Shown here: positions 7,846 to 16,685 of the stretch, in pieces | Layout: each line of letters starts with the position of its first letter | How positions within the stretch are numbered: the first letter of the stretch is position 1 | Source of the DNA: an uncultured Clostridia bacterium | Lineage (GTDB): Bacteria > Bacillota > Clostridia > Christensenellales > Borkfalkiaceae | Length of the DNA stretch: 64,000 bases | Direction of reading: 5' to 3' | Assembly: GCA_944368155.1 (NCBI GenBank) | Contig: CALVWW010000002.1 | Location: 186,001-250,000, forward strand | Position numbers and translations under genes: made by a program | Notes under the pieces: model-generated | Told to the model about the DNA's origin: nothing | The model's input: only the letters and a program-made list of their open reading frames with translations | The model's database searches: none

Positions 7846-10175
7846 TTTTTGTCCTCTCTTCTGGTTATTATCTTTTTAAGTCCTTTAAAAAACCTGCCGT
7901 TGCACGCATCTACAAAGCCGTGTGCCTGCGCGAGGTTGAAGCCGGCATACTGCATGGCAGAGCGCACGGTTATATAGCGGAACGTTAAGAGCGCCGTCTG
8001 CTTTTTGCCCGTGCAGTACAGGTCGGCAATTTTATATATAAGCCTGCCTGCCGCTCCCTTTGCATCCTTCAGCTCTATGAGCGGACTTGACATATTTATC
8101 TCCCTGCGGCCGCCGTTCTCCGTACGGCCGTTGCCGCAATCTTTAGCGGAACTTGCCTTTGCTGCGGCAATTATTTTTTCGGCATAAGCACCGCCGCCTG
8201 AAAGGAGCGGACTTTCGCCCGCTATTTTCACCTCGCCGAAGAGGCGGATATCGCGCGAGGAGGCTCCCACCTCAGCGCCGTACTTCCCGCCGAAAACGAC
8301 GAATTTTTTCCGTTCGGTATCGTATACGCGCAGCACATCCCTCTCAGGGATAAGCGTTACCGTCGTCTCTTCACCCGCTCCCAGCCACACCTTTTTAAAG
8401 GCGGCGAGCGTTTTTTTTGGCATTGCAACGCCGCAGTCGGGCGGGCAGAGATAGAGCTGCACGGTTTCAGCCCCCGCATATGCGCCCGTATTTATCAACC
8501 TGAACGAAATTTTCCCGTCGCTGCAGCTTAAGTCGGAATATTCAAACTTTGCGTACGAAAGGCCGTGCCCGAAGGGATATTTCACCTCCACATCCGCCAT
8601 ATCGTAATACCTGTAGCCGACAAAAATATCCTCTTCATAGCGGCACAAATACGGGTCGGCGGCATAGCTTCCCGAGCAGGGCACGTCGGCATAGCTGACG
8701 GGAAATGTCTGCGCAAGTTTGCCCGAAGGGTTGACCTTTCCGCAGAGAATATCTGCGGCCGCTCCGCCCGTGCCACCGCCCGTAAGGGGCATATACAACA
8801 CTGCCGAAGCCATGTCGTCCCACGAGCAGTCGACGGCGCTGCCTGCGCACAGCACGACTATCGGCCGCACGCCCGCCGAATACAACTGAGAAAGCAGTTT
8901 CAGCTGACACGCGGGGAGCGAAAGCGTCTGCCTGTCGGCACCCTCGGCGTCCTCACGGTCGGAAAGGCCCATGAAATACACGACGTGTTTTGCGTCCTCT
9001 GCCGCTGCGAGCGCGCGCTTTGCAAGTTTTTTGCTGTATTTTCCGTCGGCACGGTAACCGCGCCCGAATTTTACCTTAAATTTTTGCGACAGGCAGGCGA
9101 GCACGTCGTCGGTATGCGCGGAATTCACGCGCGAGGAACCGCCTCCCTGAATATGCGGATGTTCGGCGAGGCCGCCTATCACCGCAATTTCTTCGCCTGC
9201 GGCCAGCGGCAATACCCCGTCGTTTTTTAAGAGCACTGCGCAGTTTTCGGCGGCGCGCCTTGCAAAAGCGAGGTGCTCCTCCCTGTCATAACCACCCCCG
9301 TGCGGACGGGAATACCTTTTTGCAAATTTTGCAAGGCGGGCGTTGCATTTATCTATTTTGCGCTCGTCCAGCCGTCCGCTCCGCACGGCTTCCGCAATCT
9401 CCTCAGCCGTAAAATTGCACCGCGGCATCTCTAAATCTTCGCCTGCCGTTACGCCGGCAACGCGGTCGGATGTGCCTACCCAGTCGGATACGACTATGCC
9501 GTCAAAGCCCCACTCTCCGCGCAGAATGCCCGAAATGGCATTTTCATTCTCCGAACAATATACTCCGTTCACCTTGTTGTATGCCGTCATCACGGCGGCA
9601 ACTTTGCCTTTTTTTACGGCCCGTTCAAAGGGATACAGATATACTTCGCGCAGGGCGCGCTCGGAAATTTCGGCGGAATATACGGTTCGCGCCCACTCGC
9701 GGCTGTTGCAGCAGAAGTGCTTTACGCAGGCCGCCGTGCCCGTGCTCTGCACGCCGCTGATATACGCCGCAGCCAGCTCGCCGGCAAGGTAGCCGTCTTC
9801 GGAAAAATATTCAAAATTCCTGCCGCACAGAGGGTTGCGCTTTATGTTCGCGCCCGGGCCGAGCAACACGTTCACGCCGAAATGCGCCGCCTCCTGCCCG
9901 AGCATTTCCCCCACGGTTTGCACAAGGGAGACATCCCATGAGCAAGCCAGCGCCGCAAGCGTGGGAAAACATGTTGAAGGGTGCGAGCGCTCCAGCCCGA
10001 AATTATCGGCTGCGCCCGGCTGAACCCTGAGCCCGTGGGGGCCGTCGGCAAAGCGCACGGAGGGTATGCCGTTCTCTTCATCCGCGCGCGAACACCAGAA
10101 ATCGCGCCCTGTGAGCAGTTCAGCCTTTTTTAAAAGGGCAGAACTGCCCTGATTTTTGTTGTGCTTTTTATTCAT
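7842..10175 (-). CDS. Glycoside hydrolase family 3 beta-glycosidase
   Basis: A GH3 enzyme of about 777 residues. The N-terminal TIM barrel shows LGPGANIKRNPLCGRNFEYFSEDG, the KHFCCNSRE substrate loop and GIVVSDW, whose Asp is the catalytic nucleophile. The second alpha/beta-sandwich domain follows, then a fibronectin type III-like domain (MPKKTLAAFKKVWLGAGEETTVTL). A further ~120-residue C-terminal extension is hydrophilic first, then helical. No signal peptide is present, so it should act on imported oligosaccharides, probably beta-glucosides. ATG 10175 is preferred over an upstream GTG at 10193; neither has a clear ribosome site. It overlaps panE by 4 nt. Confidence 0.9.
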   Translation of the reverse strand: MNKKHNKNQGSSALLKKAELLTGRDFWCSRADEENGIPSVRFADGPHGLRVQPGAADNFGLERSHPSTCFPTLAALACSWDVSLVQTVGEMLGQEAAHFGVNVLLGPGANIKRNPLCGRNFEYFSEDGYLAGELAAAYISGVQSTGTAACVKHFCCNSREWARTVYSAEISERALREVYLYPFERAVKKGKVAAVMTAYNKVNGVYCSENENAISGILRGEWGFDGIVVSDWVGTSDRVAGVTAGEDLEMPRCNFTAEEIAEAVRSGRLDERKIDKCNARLAKFAKRYSRPHGGGYDREEHLAFARRAAENCAVLLKNDGVLPLAAGEEIAVIGGLAEHPHIQGGGSSRVNSAHTDDVLACLSQKFKVKFGRGYRADGKYSKKLAKRALAAAEDAKHVVYFMGLSDREDAEGADRQTLSLPACQLKLLSQLYSAGVRPIVVLCAGSAVDCSWDDMASAVLYMPLTGGGTGGAAADILCGKVNPSGKLAQTFPVSYADVPCSGSYAADPYLCRYEEDIFVGYRYYDMADVEVKYPFGHGLSYAKFEYSDLSCSDGKISFRLINTGAYAGAETVQLYLCPPDCGVAMPKKTLAAFKKVWLGAGEETTVTLIPERDVLRVYDTERKKFVVFGGKYGAEVGASSRDIRLFGEVKIAGESPLLSGGGAYAEKIIAAAKASSAKDCGNGRTENGGRREINMSSPLIELKDAKGAAGRLIYKIADLYCTGKKQTALLTFRYITVRSAMQYAGFNLAQAHGFVDACNGRFFKGLKKIITRREDKK

Positions 10176-10281
10176 ACAACTATATTTTAACACATGGTTG
10201 AACTAATTGCAATACCGGCGGGCAAAACGGGCGCATAAAGAGCGAATTCGGGTGCATACTTATTTGCAAGGAGATATTATC

Positions 10282-10527
10282 ATGTTGATAGCTAACTTTA
10301 TCGCCTATATCCTCTGCATAATAGGCGCGCTCAACTGGGGACTCTACGGCATATTCGACTTCAACCTCGTAAGCTGGATATTCCAGGGGCCGCGGACTGC
10401 GGGCGCCATAACGCTGTATGTGATAATCGCCATTGCGGCAATATGGCTCATTCTTTCGCCGATTATCACAGGCTGGGGCTTGAGACTTTCGCGTCACGAC
10501 ATGACCGAGGAAAAGGCACACAGGTAA
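10282..10527 (+). CDS. DUF378-like small membrane protein
   Basis: An 81-residue protein with two predicted transmembrane helices (about residues 3-28 and 40-60). The motif ALNWGLYGIFDFNLV is typical of the DUF378/YuzA family. AAGGAGAT lies 6 nt before the ATG, which fixes the start. It is a plus-strand single gene facing away from the GH3 gene and ends at a textbook terminator. The role of the family is unknown. Confidence 0.85.
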   Translation: MLIANFIAYILCIIGALNWGLYGIFDFNLVSWIFQGPRTAGAITLYVIIAIAAIWLILSPIITGWGLRLSRHDMTEEKAHR

Positions 10528-10531
10528 TTTT

Positions 10532-10562
10532 AAAACCCCGCGGCTTTTTGCCGCGGGGTTTT
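10532..10562 (+). terminator. Intrinsic terminator of the DUF378-like gene
   Basis: AAAACCCCGCGGC and GCCGCGGGGTTTT pair around a TTTTT loop, 4 nt after the stop codon. The symmetric A- and T-tails could let it act in both directions. Confidence 0.9.
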
Positions 10563-10613
10563 GCCGTACCTTAATGCATTTTCTGCACTCAATTGTAATG
10601 CTTTTTGCGCAAA

Positions 10614-11060
10614 TCAGCTCTGCGCGCCGAAACGCTTTAAAAGTTCGCTTTCGCTGTCGGCCGTTACTTTCAAAAGAGCGGTGAGATTGGAAATGTTTTC
10701 CTCGCCCAGCACCTCGACATATTTATCGAAATAACTTTCAAGATAGGCGTGCTTTCCTGCAAGGTGTTCCCTGCCGGGAGCGGTGATACTGACGAGCATC
10801 TTGCGCCTGTCATCGCCCGACACTTCCATTGAAACGTATCCCTTTTCACGCAGAGTGCGCAGAATGTTTGCCGTGCGCGCACGGCTTAAGTGCATATGTT
10901 CGCTTATCTCGCCCGGCGTAAGCGTTCTGTCGGCCGAGGCAATACATTCTAAAAGCGCCGTTTCGCCCACCAGAAATTCACGCAGATAGAGCATTATATC
11001 CATGCTGTACATGCGCCACAGCTGCGCCATTAACGCGTCGCGCAATTTTACTTTATCCAT
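10614..11060 (-). CDS. MarR-family transcriptional regulator
   Basis: A 148-residue winged-helix regulator. LTPGEISEHMHLSRARTANILRTLREKGYVS is the recognition helix-turn-helix and SGDDRRKMLVSITAPGREHL the wing, both standard MarR features. A longer reading from ATG 11123, overlapping the permease stop as TAATG, is possible; the start at 11060 gives the usual family length and has GGGGGA upstream. It is the last gene of an operon with an ABC ATPase and an FtsX-type permease. A perfect inverted repeat over the operon promoter (14720-14763) is a good candidate for its operator, so it probably autoregulates the efflux operon. Confidence 0.85.
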   Translation of the reverse strand: MDKVKLRDALMAQLWRMYSMDIMLYLREFLVGETALLECIASADRTLTPGEISEHMHLSRARTANILRTLREKGYVSMEVSGDDRRKMLVSITAPGREHLAGKHAYLESYFDKYVEVLGEENISNLTALLKVTADSESELLKRFGAQS

Positions 11061-11122
11061 AGGTCGTTCCCCCGAAATTTTTATGCACATGCGGCGCCTT
11101 AAAGGTGCGGCGCCGCGGTACA

Positions 11123-13825
11123 TTATTCGTTTGACTTCAAAGATTCGGCCATATTTACCTTATACAGCTTTATGAGCATAAATGCATATACCACTATGGC
11201 AAAGCCGAGGGTAATCAAAAATGCCCACAAAAAGCTGAGAGGCGAAATAGCCTTGCCGAACATCATCCACACGCTGTTTACCCTGCCCACGATGAACATG
11301 TGCAGCAACCAGCCGCCGAGCAGTCCGAACAGCGCGCCCACTATAGTGAGTATCGAACTTTCGCGGTAGATATAGCCGGCGACCTCCCACTTGGTATAGC
11401 CTAAAACGCGCAGCGTGGCAATTTCTTTGCGGCGCTCGTCGATATTCATATTTGTGAGGTTGTATAAAACTATCGCCGCAAGCGCGCCGGCACACACTAC
11501 GAGAATGAGTATTACAAAGCCCATTGTGTCGCTGAGCGCGTCGAAGGTGCGCACCGTCGTGTAAACGAACTCCACTCCCGTTACCGAGGAATCTGAAAGG
11601 AGACTCTCAGCGGCTTGGTCCATGGCGGTTTCGTCGGTGCCGTAGCCGTATTTTATCATGAGCGTGTTGTGCGAAACGTCGGCGGAGCTGCCCTCCGCCT
11701 CCACGGCGGCGGTGAAATTTTCCGCGCTCATGTATACCTGCGTGCCGGTATAGTATTCGCACACGCCGCTGACTTCAAGTCCGAGCTCGAGCCACTCCGC
11801 CGTGCGGTAAGTCACTTCGTCGCCCGCCGATATGTCGTATACCGTGGCAATATTCTCCGGAATAACTATTCCGTTTTGCGTTATGTCTATCATGTCGCCC
11901 GAACGGCGCGAATGAAGGCTTACAAAGTTTGCAAACTCCTCCTGATTTTCGACGAGATACAAGTCCACGCTCTCGCGCGAGTCGCCCAAGACGAGCTGAC
12001 CGCTCTCGCTGTATACGTCGAGATAGCTGCCCTCTTCCAGCCCGCCTATATATTCGTCGAGCGCGCCTTCGCCGTTTTCCTCATAGACATATCCGCTGTC
12101 GTGCGAAATGAGCGTGTCGTAGAATATGATATCGTTATATTGCAGGTCTGTAACCGCGTCTACGCTGTCGCCCAGGCCGAAGCCCGTTAAAATGAGCGCC
12201 GTGCAGCCTAATACGGAGATTATGGTGAGAATCATATTCTTTTTATAGCGGAATATATTGCGGATAGTCGCCTTCCACTTGAATTTTATTCTCTTCCATA
12301 CGGGGGTACAACGCTCTAAAAGTATGCGTTTGCCGGGCTTGGGGGCCTTGGGCTGCATCAGCACCGAAGGCTTTTCCTTGGTAGTGGCGCGGCAGGCGAT
12401 TACAGTTACGAGTATGGTTATGGCGAGCGAGCCGAACACCACCGCTATTGCCAGCCACCACGAGAAACCGAGATAGAGCGACGGCAGATAATACATTGTG
12501 GCGTACGCGTTCCAGAAAATATTGGGCATGATAGAGAAGCCCAGAAGTATTCCGACGGCAACGCCTATAAGGCAGGCGAGCGTGCAATAGATGAGGTACT
12601 TGAGCATTATTTTGCCCTCGTTATAGCCGAGAGCCTTTAAAGTGCCTATCTGCATTCTGTCCTCTTCGACCATTCGCGTCATGGAGGTGAGTGCGACGAG
12701 CGCGGCAACGACTATGAAGAATACGGGGAAAATGCCTGCGATATCCTCTACCTTTTCAACGTTCATATCGAAGCTTACATAGCTTACGTTGGTGCTCGCC
12801 CTGTCTAAAACGTACCAGCTTGCGTTGGCGGGCATCATAGAGCCGATTAAAGCGTTTCCCTCTATATCTGCGTTGACTTGGGCGTTTATTTCGTTTCCCA
12901 GCACCTCGATATAGGCGGTATTATTCAGAATGTAATCTTTATAATCGGTATAGAAACACTCGTAATCGTCAGCCCCCTCTATCTGCACCCACAGGTCGGT
13001 GTAAAGTATAGTTTCCTCCCTTATTGGCTGACTGCCGAATATGCTCATATTGAGAGCATAAAACGGCGTTTCCATTGTCTTGTGCAGATTGTATACGCTG
13101 TCTTCCGAGGCGGCGTATTCGGTTGTGCCGCCATCGGCCGCCTGCCCGGTGAGTGTATAGTTGCCGTACATTACAAGGCTGACGACGCCCGTACCTATCG
13201 TGGTGACTTCGCGTGCGTCGCGGTAGTAATAGTCGGGCGAGGAAACAATGCCGACTACCGTAAATTCAGTCTGCGCGTAAATGTCGCCGTAGGTGCTGTT
13301 GTTTGTATCGATTTCATCGGCAAGAGTAATTTTATCTCCTACCGCCACTTCTTCGAAGTAGTTATTGGAGCGCTCCACCACAACTTCATCTGCGGCGGCG
13401 GGCCAGTTGCCCTCCTCCAGAGTGAGATAGTTGAGATAGTCGCCCGAGGAATTTTCACCCGTGACAAGCGAAAAATCCAAACCTATAAGGTTTACCGCCG
13501 AAAGGCTGCTTGCCCCGTCGACGCCGGCCATTACCGAACTTGTGACGACGGGCATGTATGACGAAACTATTTCATGGCCATCATCGTCGGAGACGGCAGA
13601 AATTTTTTCGATGTCGCCGAGCGTGAGGCCGTAAGATGCCTTTATGTCGACATCGTACGCGGCATTTTCCTTAAGAAAGTCCGACATGGACGTCTTCATA
13701 TCGGGCGTGGCCTGGGAAATACCGATTAGAAAGCCGACGCCGAGGGCGATAATCGCCATTATTGCAAGGAATCTGCCGAAGCTCTTTTTAAATTCCTTGG
13801 CTATGTTTTTCGAAAATCTTTTCAT
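11123..13825 (-). CDS. FtsX/MacB-family ABC transporter permease
   Basis: A 900-residue permease. An N-terminal transmembrane helix (AKEFKKSFGRFLAIMAIIALGVGFLIG) is followed by a ~330-residue extracellular domain. Then come three helices with a cytoplasmic loop (MQIGTLKALGYNEGKIMLKYL, the FtsX signature), a second extracellular domain of ~200 residues, and a final three-helix FtsX block (RRKEIATLRVLGYTKWEV). This double-FtsX layout belongs to mechanotransmission-type exporters of lipoproteins, peptides or drugs. It works with the ATPase encoded 178 bp upstream. The substrate is unknown. Confidence 0.88.
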   Translation of the reverse strand: MKRFSKNIAKEFKKSFGRFLAIMAIIALGVGFLIGISQATPDMKTSMSDFLKENAAYDVDIKASYGLTLGDIEKISAVSDDDGHEIVSSYMPVVTSSVMAGVDGASSLSAVNLIGLDFSLVTGENSSGDYLNYLTLEEGNWPAAADEVVVERSNNYFEEVAVGDKITLADEIDTNNSTYGDIYAQTEFTVVGIVSSPDYYYRDAREVTTIGTGVVSLVMYGNYTLTGQAADGGTTEYAASEDSVYNLHKTMETPFYALNMSIFGSQPIREETILYTDLWVQIEGADDYECFYTDYKDYILNNTAYIEVLGNEINAQVNADIEGNALIGSMMPANASWYVLDRASTNVSYVSFDMNVEKVEDIAGIFPVFFIVVAALVALTSMTRMVEEDRMQIGTLKALGYNEGKIMLKYLIYCTLACLIGVAVGILLGFSIMPNIFWNAYATMYYLPSLYLGFSWWLAIAVVFGSLAITILVTVIACRATTKEKPSVLMQPKAPKPGKRILLERCTPVWKRIKFKWKATIRNIFRYKKNMILTIISVLGCTALILTGFGLGDSVDAVTDLQYNDIIFYDTLISHDSGYVYEENGEGALDEYIGGLEEGSYLDVYSESGQLVLGDSRESVDLYLVENQEEFANFVSLHSRRSGDMIDITQNGIVIPENIATVYDISAGDEVTYRTAEWLELGLEVSGVCEYYTGTQVYMSAENFTAAVEAEGSSADVSHNTLMIKYGYGTDETAMDQAAESLLSDSSVTGVEFVYTTVRTFDALSDTMGFVILILVVCAGALAAIVLYNLTNMNIDERRKEIATLRVLGYTKWEVAGYIYRESSILTIVGALFGLLGGWLLHMFIVGRVNSVWMMFGKAISPLSFLWAFLITLGFAIVVYAFMLIKLYKVNMAESLKSNE

Positions 13826-13952
13826 AATGACCTCTTAAAAAGGCAATATGCACGCTGAAAAAGCTAAAATTCCGCGAACCCTTCCCCGCTTAAAAAGCAG
13901 GCAAAACAAGAAACAATTTTATTTTAAAAAATTTTACGACCTCACTAAAAAC

Positions 13953-13995
13953 CTCACGGCAAAGATTTTTGCGTCGGCAAAAAGATTTGCGTGAA
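13953..13995. repeat. Solo P3-like hairpin with internal GA/GA mismatch
   Basis: CTCACGGCAAAGATTTTTGC pairs with GCAAAAAGATTTGCGTGA across a 4-nt loop, leaving a symmetric GA-opposite-GA internal mismatch. The reverse-complement form of the same hairpin is at 20411-20453 and a relative at 20661-20703. It lies between the permease and ATPase genes of the ABC operon. Confidence 0.65.
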
Positions 13996-14002
13996 ATTCT
14001 TT

Positions 14003-14704
14003 TTACCACTCTATGAGCGAAACATCCATAGGTTCGGGGTTGACTTCTTCGCCCACGACGGTGCCGTTTTTGATGTGAATGACCCTGTCGGCCATCTGCG
14101 TTATGGCAGTGTTGTGCGTGATGACGATAACCGTCTTTTGGTTATGACGGCAGACGTCGTGCAACAGCTTTAAAATATTCTTGCCCGTTTCATAGTCGAG
14201 TGCGCCCGTAGGTTCGTCGCATAAAAGCAGTTTGGGGTTTTTGGCTATCGCCCTCGCTATGGAAACCCTCTGCTGTTCGCCGCCCGAAAGCTGTGCGGGG
14301 AAATTTTTCATTCGCTCCGAAAGGCCGACTTCTTTGAGCGTTTCGGCGGCATCGAGCGGTTTTTTGCAGATTTCAGAAGCAATTTCCACGTTTTCGATTG
14401 CGGTGAGATTCTGAATGAGATTGTAAAACTGAAAAACAAACCCCACGTCGTAGCGGCGGTATTCGGTGAGCTTTTTTTCCTTGAAGTCGCTCACTTTTAC
14501 GCCGTCGACGATTATCTCGCCCGAAGTGACGCCGTCCATGCCTCCGAGCATATTCAGAACTGTCGTTTTGCCGGCGCCCGAAGGGCCTACAATTACGCAG
14601 AATTCACCCTTTTCAATGGTGAAATTCACGCCGTTGGCGGCCTTTATCACATTGTCGCCCATGGTGTAGTACTTGCAAACATCTGTAAACTGAACAAAAC
14701 TCAC
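14003..14704 (-). CDS. ABC transporter ATP-binding protein, MacB/LolD type
   Basis: A 233-residue ATPase. The Walker A motif is GPSGAGKTT, the signature [14 protein letters not shown] and Walker [13 protein letters not shown]; the H-loop is VITHN. The GALDYETG stretch after Walker B is typical of the MacB/LolD group that partners FtsX-like permeases. It is the first gene of the ATPase-permease-MarR operon. Its promoter carries a 10-bp perfect inverted repeat overlapping a TTGTCA -35 box. Confidence 0.92.
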   Translation of the reverse strand: MSFVQFTDVCKYYTMGDNVIKAANGVNFTIEKGEFCVIVGPSGAGKTTVLNMLGGMDGVTSGEIIVDGVKVSDFKEKKLTEYRRYDVGFVFQFYNLIQNLTAIENVEIASEICKKPLDAAETLKEVGLSERMKNFPAQLSGGEQQRVSIARAIAKNPKLLLCDEPTGALDYETGKNILKLLHDVCRHNQKTVIVITHNTAITQMADRVIHIKNGTVVGEEVNPEPMDVSLIEW

Positions 14705-14719
14705 GGTCTGCCTCCCTGC

Positions 14720-14763
14720 ATTGTCATATAATTACATTATTTGTTATCCGAAAATATGACAAT
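14720..14763 (-). promoter_or_regulatory. Promoter and putative MarR operator of the ABC efflux operon
   Basis: ATTGTCATAT (14720-14729) and ATATGACAAT (14754-14763) form a perfect 10-bp inverted repeat with a 24-bp spacer. Read on the minus strand, TTGTCA, 17 bp and TAATGT form a plausible promoter inside the repeat, so a bound dimer pair would block it. The assignment to the MarR protein encoded by the same operon is inference. Confidence 0.6.
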
Positions 14764-14911
14764 AGTGTTAATTGTTTTTACCCTTTACATATCTTCAGTT
14801 ACATTATATGCCGCGAGTGCTGTTATGTCAATACCTCTCCCGTTAAATTTGCGTGAAATAAACTTCACACGGGCAACTCAATAGCCGACGCCCGCAAAAA
14901 ATGCGGCATGC

Positions 14912-14956
14912 AAAAAGCCCGCCTTCAGCGCGTCATTTTGCGCTGAAGGCGGGCTT
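14912..14956 (-). terminator. Intrinsic terminator
   Basis: AAGCCCGCCTTCAGCG and CGCTGAAGGCGGGCTT flank a short loop. On the minus strand the stem is followed by TTTTT. It lies 12 nt past the stop of the gene ending at 14968. Confidence 0.9.
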
Positions 14957-14967
14957 ACATTAAAAAA

Positions 14968-15390
14968 TCAATCTTCGGTAAACTGTGCGCGTTTTGAAAC
15001 GAGCGAGTTTATTTCTTCCATGAGCGGAAGCGCGGCACTGCCCGAACCTTCTAAAAGCTCTCTCTTCAGGGCGTAAAGCCCGTCCCTTATTTTCCCGTCG
15101 AGCACAGCGGCCTCCTCTTCGGCAGAGGGCTGAATTTTAAGCAATGCGCGGTGCAATTGTCCGAGCGCGCTTTGCATTTGATTATCCGGCGCAAGCTTTT
15201 CAAGTTCCTGAACGGCGCGCAGATTTTCACCCAGCACGTCGCGGCTTGCAAGCACCGGTTCGCAGTCGTTCTTTCTGCGGCGGCGCACAAAGATGAGGGC
15301 GGCCGCAATAACGCAGGCAAACACGGCGGCGACGACAACAATTATAACTATCTCGTAAGTTTTTAATGCCGCAAGCAGATTAAAGCACAT
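14968..15390 (-). CDS. Hypothetical single-pass membrane protein
   Basis: A 140-residue protein with one hydrophobic helix near the N-terminus (about residues 13-33, IVIIVVVAAVFACVIAAALI) followed by RRRRK, so the long C-terminal part should be cytoplasmic. The rest is charged and helical, with no motif I recognise. ATG 15390 is chosen with GAGGTG 6 nt upstream; TTG 15393 is the alternative. It lies 117 bp downstream of the RelQ-type gene on the same strand and ends at a strong terminator. Function unknown. Confidence 0.75.
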   Translation of the reverse strand: MCFNLLAALKTYEIVIIVVVAAVFACVIAAALIFVRRRRKNDCEPVLASRDVLGENLRAVQELEKLAPDNQMQSALGQLHRALLKIQPSAEEEAAVLDGKIRDGLYALKRELLEGSGSAALPLMEEINSLVSKRAQFTED

Positions 15391-15506
15391 CAATACACCT
15401 CAAATATCAGGCTTAACCGAGGAATATTCTACCATAAACTTTAACTTTTGTAAATCAAAGCGCGGAAAATATGCAGCCGAAACGCCTGATTTGTTGCGAC
15501 TCAGCT

Positions 15507-16217
15507 TCAAATACCCTCCAAAACGGTGCGTATGCGCTGCATTTCGTCATCCAGAAGCGCGCTCTTTTCGGCGCACTCATACAGTCTTTTCGCCGTCGAG
15601 CGGGAAAGCTCGGGCGGAAGATTTTTTTTGTATTTCAACTTGTGCTCAAGGTTTGCCCAGAATTCCATGGCGATTGTGCGGAGCTGAACCTCCACCCTCA
15701 TCTGCCGCTTGCCCTCCTGCAAAAATATCGGCGTTTCCACTATAAGATGCAGACTGCGGTAGCCGTTTGGTTTGGGATTTTTTATGTAATCTTTTGCGGC
15801 TATAAGTTCTACGTCATCCTGCTTTAAAAGACAGTCGGCAAGCATATAGATGTCGTCTTTAAAGGAACAAATCACGCGGACGCCCGCTACGTCGTTAAGA
15901 TTTTTTTCGACAGACGACACCGTTTTGGGGAAGCCGCGCCGTTCGAGTTTTTCGAGTATACTCTCAGGCGACTTTAAACGGCTCTTTATGGTGTCTATAG
16001 GGTTGCGTTCGTGACGCGTGGAGAACTGCTCGTCGAGCACTCTGAACTTAGTTTCCACCTCCATCATCGCGCAGCGGTAATAAGACATCAGTCTGCGCAA
16101 TTTTTCGAGCATGTCTTTCATGCGCAGAACGTCGCCGCCCGCAAATACGCCCGCCATTCTCTTTTCGACGTCGGCCGAAACTATTATTTCGCTATGACTC
16201 TTCTCGCTGTTTTCCAC
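15507..16217 (-). CDS. Small alarmone synthetase, RelQ/YjbM type
   Basis: A 236-residue GTP pyrophosphokinase-family protein, which makes (p)ppGpp from ATP and GDP/GTP. It has only the RelA/SpoT synthetase domain: TIKSRLKSPESILEKL starts the fold, NDVAGVRVICSF carries the metal-binding Asp, KNPKPNGYRSLHLIV is the GTP-contacting loop and VEVQLRTIAMEFWANLEHKLKYK the distal acidic strand. The hydrolase and regulatory domains of full-length Rel are absent, as usual for small synthetases. The start is GTG, supported by AAGGAG 6 nt upstream. Whether it is a RelP or RelQ orthologue cannot be settled here. Confidence 0.9.
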   Translation of the reverse strand: MENSEKSHSEIIVSADVEKRMAGVFAGGDVLRMKDMLEKLRRLMSYYRCAMMEVETKFRVLDEQFSTRHERNPIDTIKSRLKSPESILEKLERRGFPKTVSSVEKNLNDVAGVRVICSFKDDIYMLADCLLKQDDVELIAAKDYIKNPKPNGYRSLHLIVETPIFLQEGKRQMRVEVQLRTIAMEFWANLEHKLKYKKNLPPELSRSTAKRLYECAEKSALLDDEMQRIRTVLEGI

Positions 16218-16338
16218 TTCTTACTCCTTGAAACGCACAGATATATAAGTTGATTATACAACAGCAATGTAAAAATAAAATGTTCAAACAGTAAAAACTG
16301 TCTGCAACATAAAAGTCTGTTTACACTATTCATAAAAC

Positions 16339-16363
16339 GCCGCCCGTATTTTTTCAGGCGGCG
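16339..16363 (-). terminator. Terminator of the small gene ending at 16367
   Basis: CGCCGCC and GGCGGCG pair around an A-rich loop (minus strand), followed by TTTT, directly after the stop codon. Confidence 0.7.
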
Positions 16364-16366
16364 CCC

Positions 16367-16543
16367 CTATTGTACCTCTTCAACCGTCAGACTGAACTGC
16401 TGTCCGTTCTTCAGACTCAACAGGGCGCACCCGCCGCTCTGCACGATTTTACAGTCAAAATACTCTTTTACCGTGATGATAATCTCTTGTAAAATACTTT
16501 TTTCGTCAGTCTTGTATATAATTTCATCCTTCATTTGAATCAT
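16367..16543 (-). CDS. Small uncharacterised protein, divergent from the XRE regulator
   Basis: A 58-residue product (MIQMKDEIIY...) with a mixed charged sequence and no membrane segment; I do not recognise it. A longer form from GTG 16573 (68 residues) is open, but AAGAGGA fits ATG 16543 better. The gene has its own promoter (TTGTCG, 17 bp, TATAAT on the minus strand at 16606-16634) lying inside a long inverted repeat shared with the divergent XRE gene, and its own terminator. The arrangement suggests that this small protein is the regulated partner of the XRE protein. Confidence 0.6.
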   Translation of the reverse strand: MIQMKDEIIYKTDEKSILQEIIITVKEYFDCKIVQSGGCALLSLKNGQQFSLTVEEVQ

Positions 16544-16605
16544 ATTAAATTTAATCCTCTTAGTATTATTCACTCCGGCCGCGCGCTGTTCCTTTGTGTA
16601 TTTCT

Positions 16606-16656
16606 ATTATACCTTCTGATTTCCGACACGACAAGTAAAATGTCGCTTATCAGAAG
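16606..16656. promoter_or_regulatory. Divergent promoter region with a long inverted repeat operator
   Basis: CTTCTGAT-TTC-CGACA (16613-16628) is mirrored by TGTCG-CTT-ATCAGAAG (16641-16656), separated by 12 bp. The minus-strand -10 (TATAAT, 16606-16611) and -35 (TTGTCG, 16629-16634) straddle the left arm. Two half-sites per arm fit a regulator with two helix-turn-helix domains, as encoded 30 bp to the right. Confidence 0.65.
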
Positions 16657-16685
16657 AGAATAGATTGTAGAAAAAGGTCTATTTT

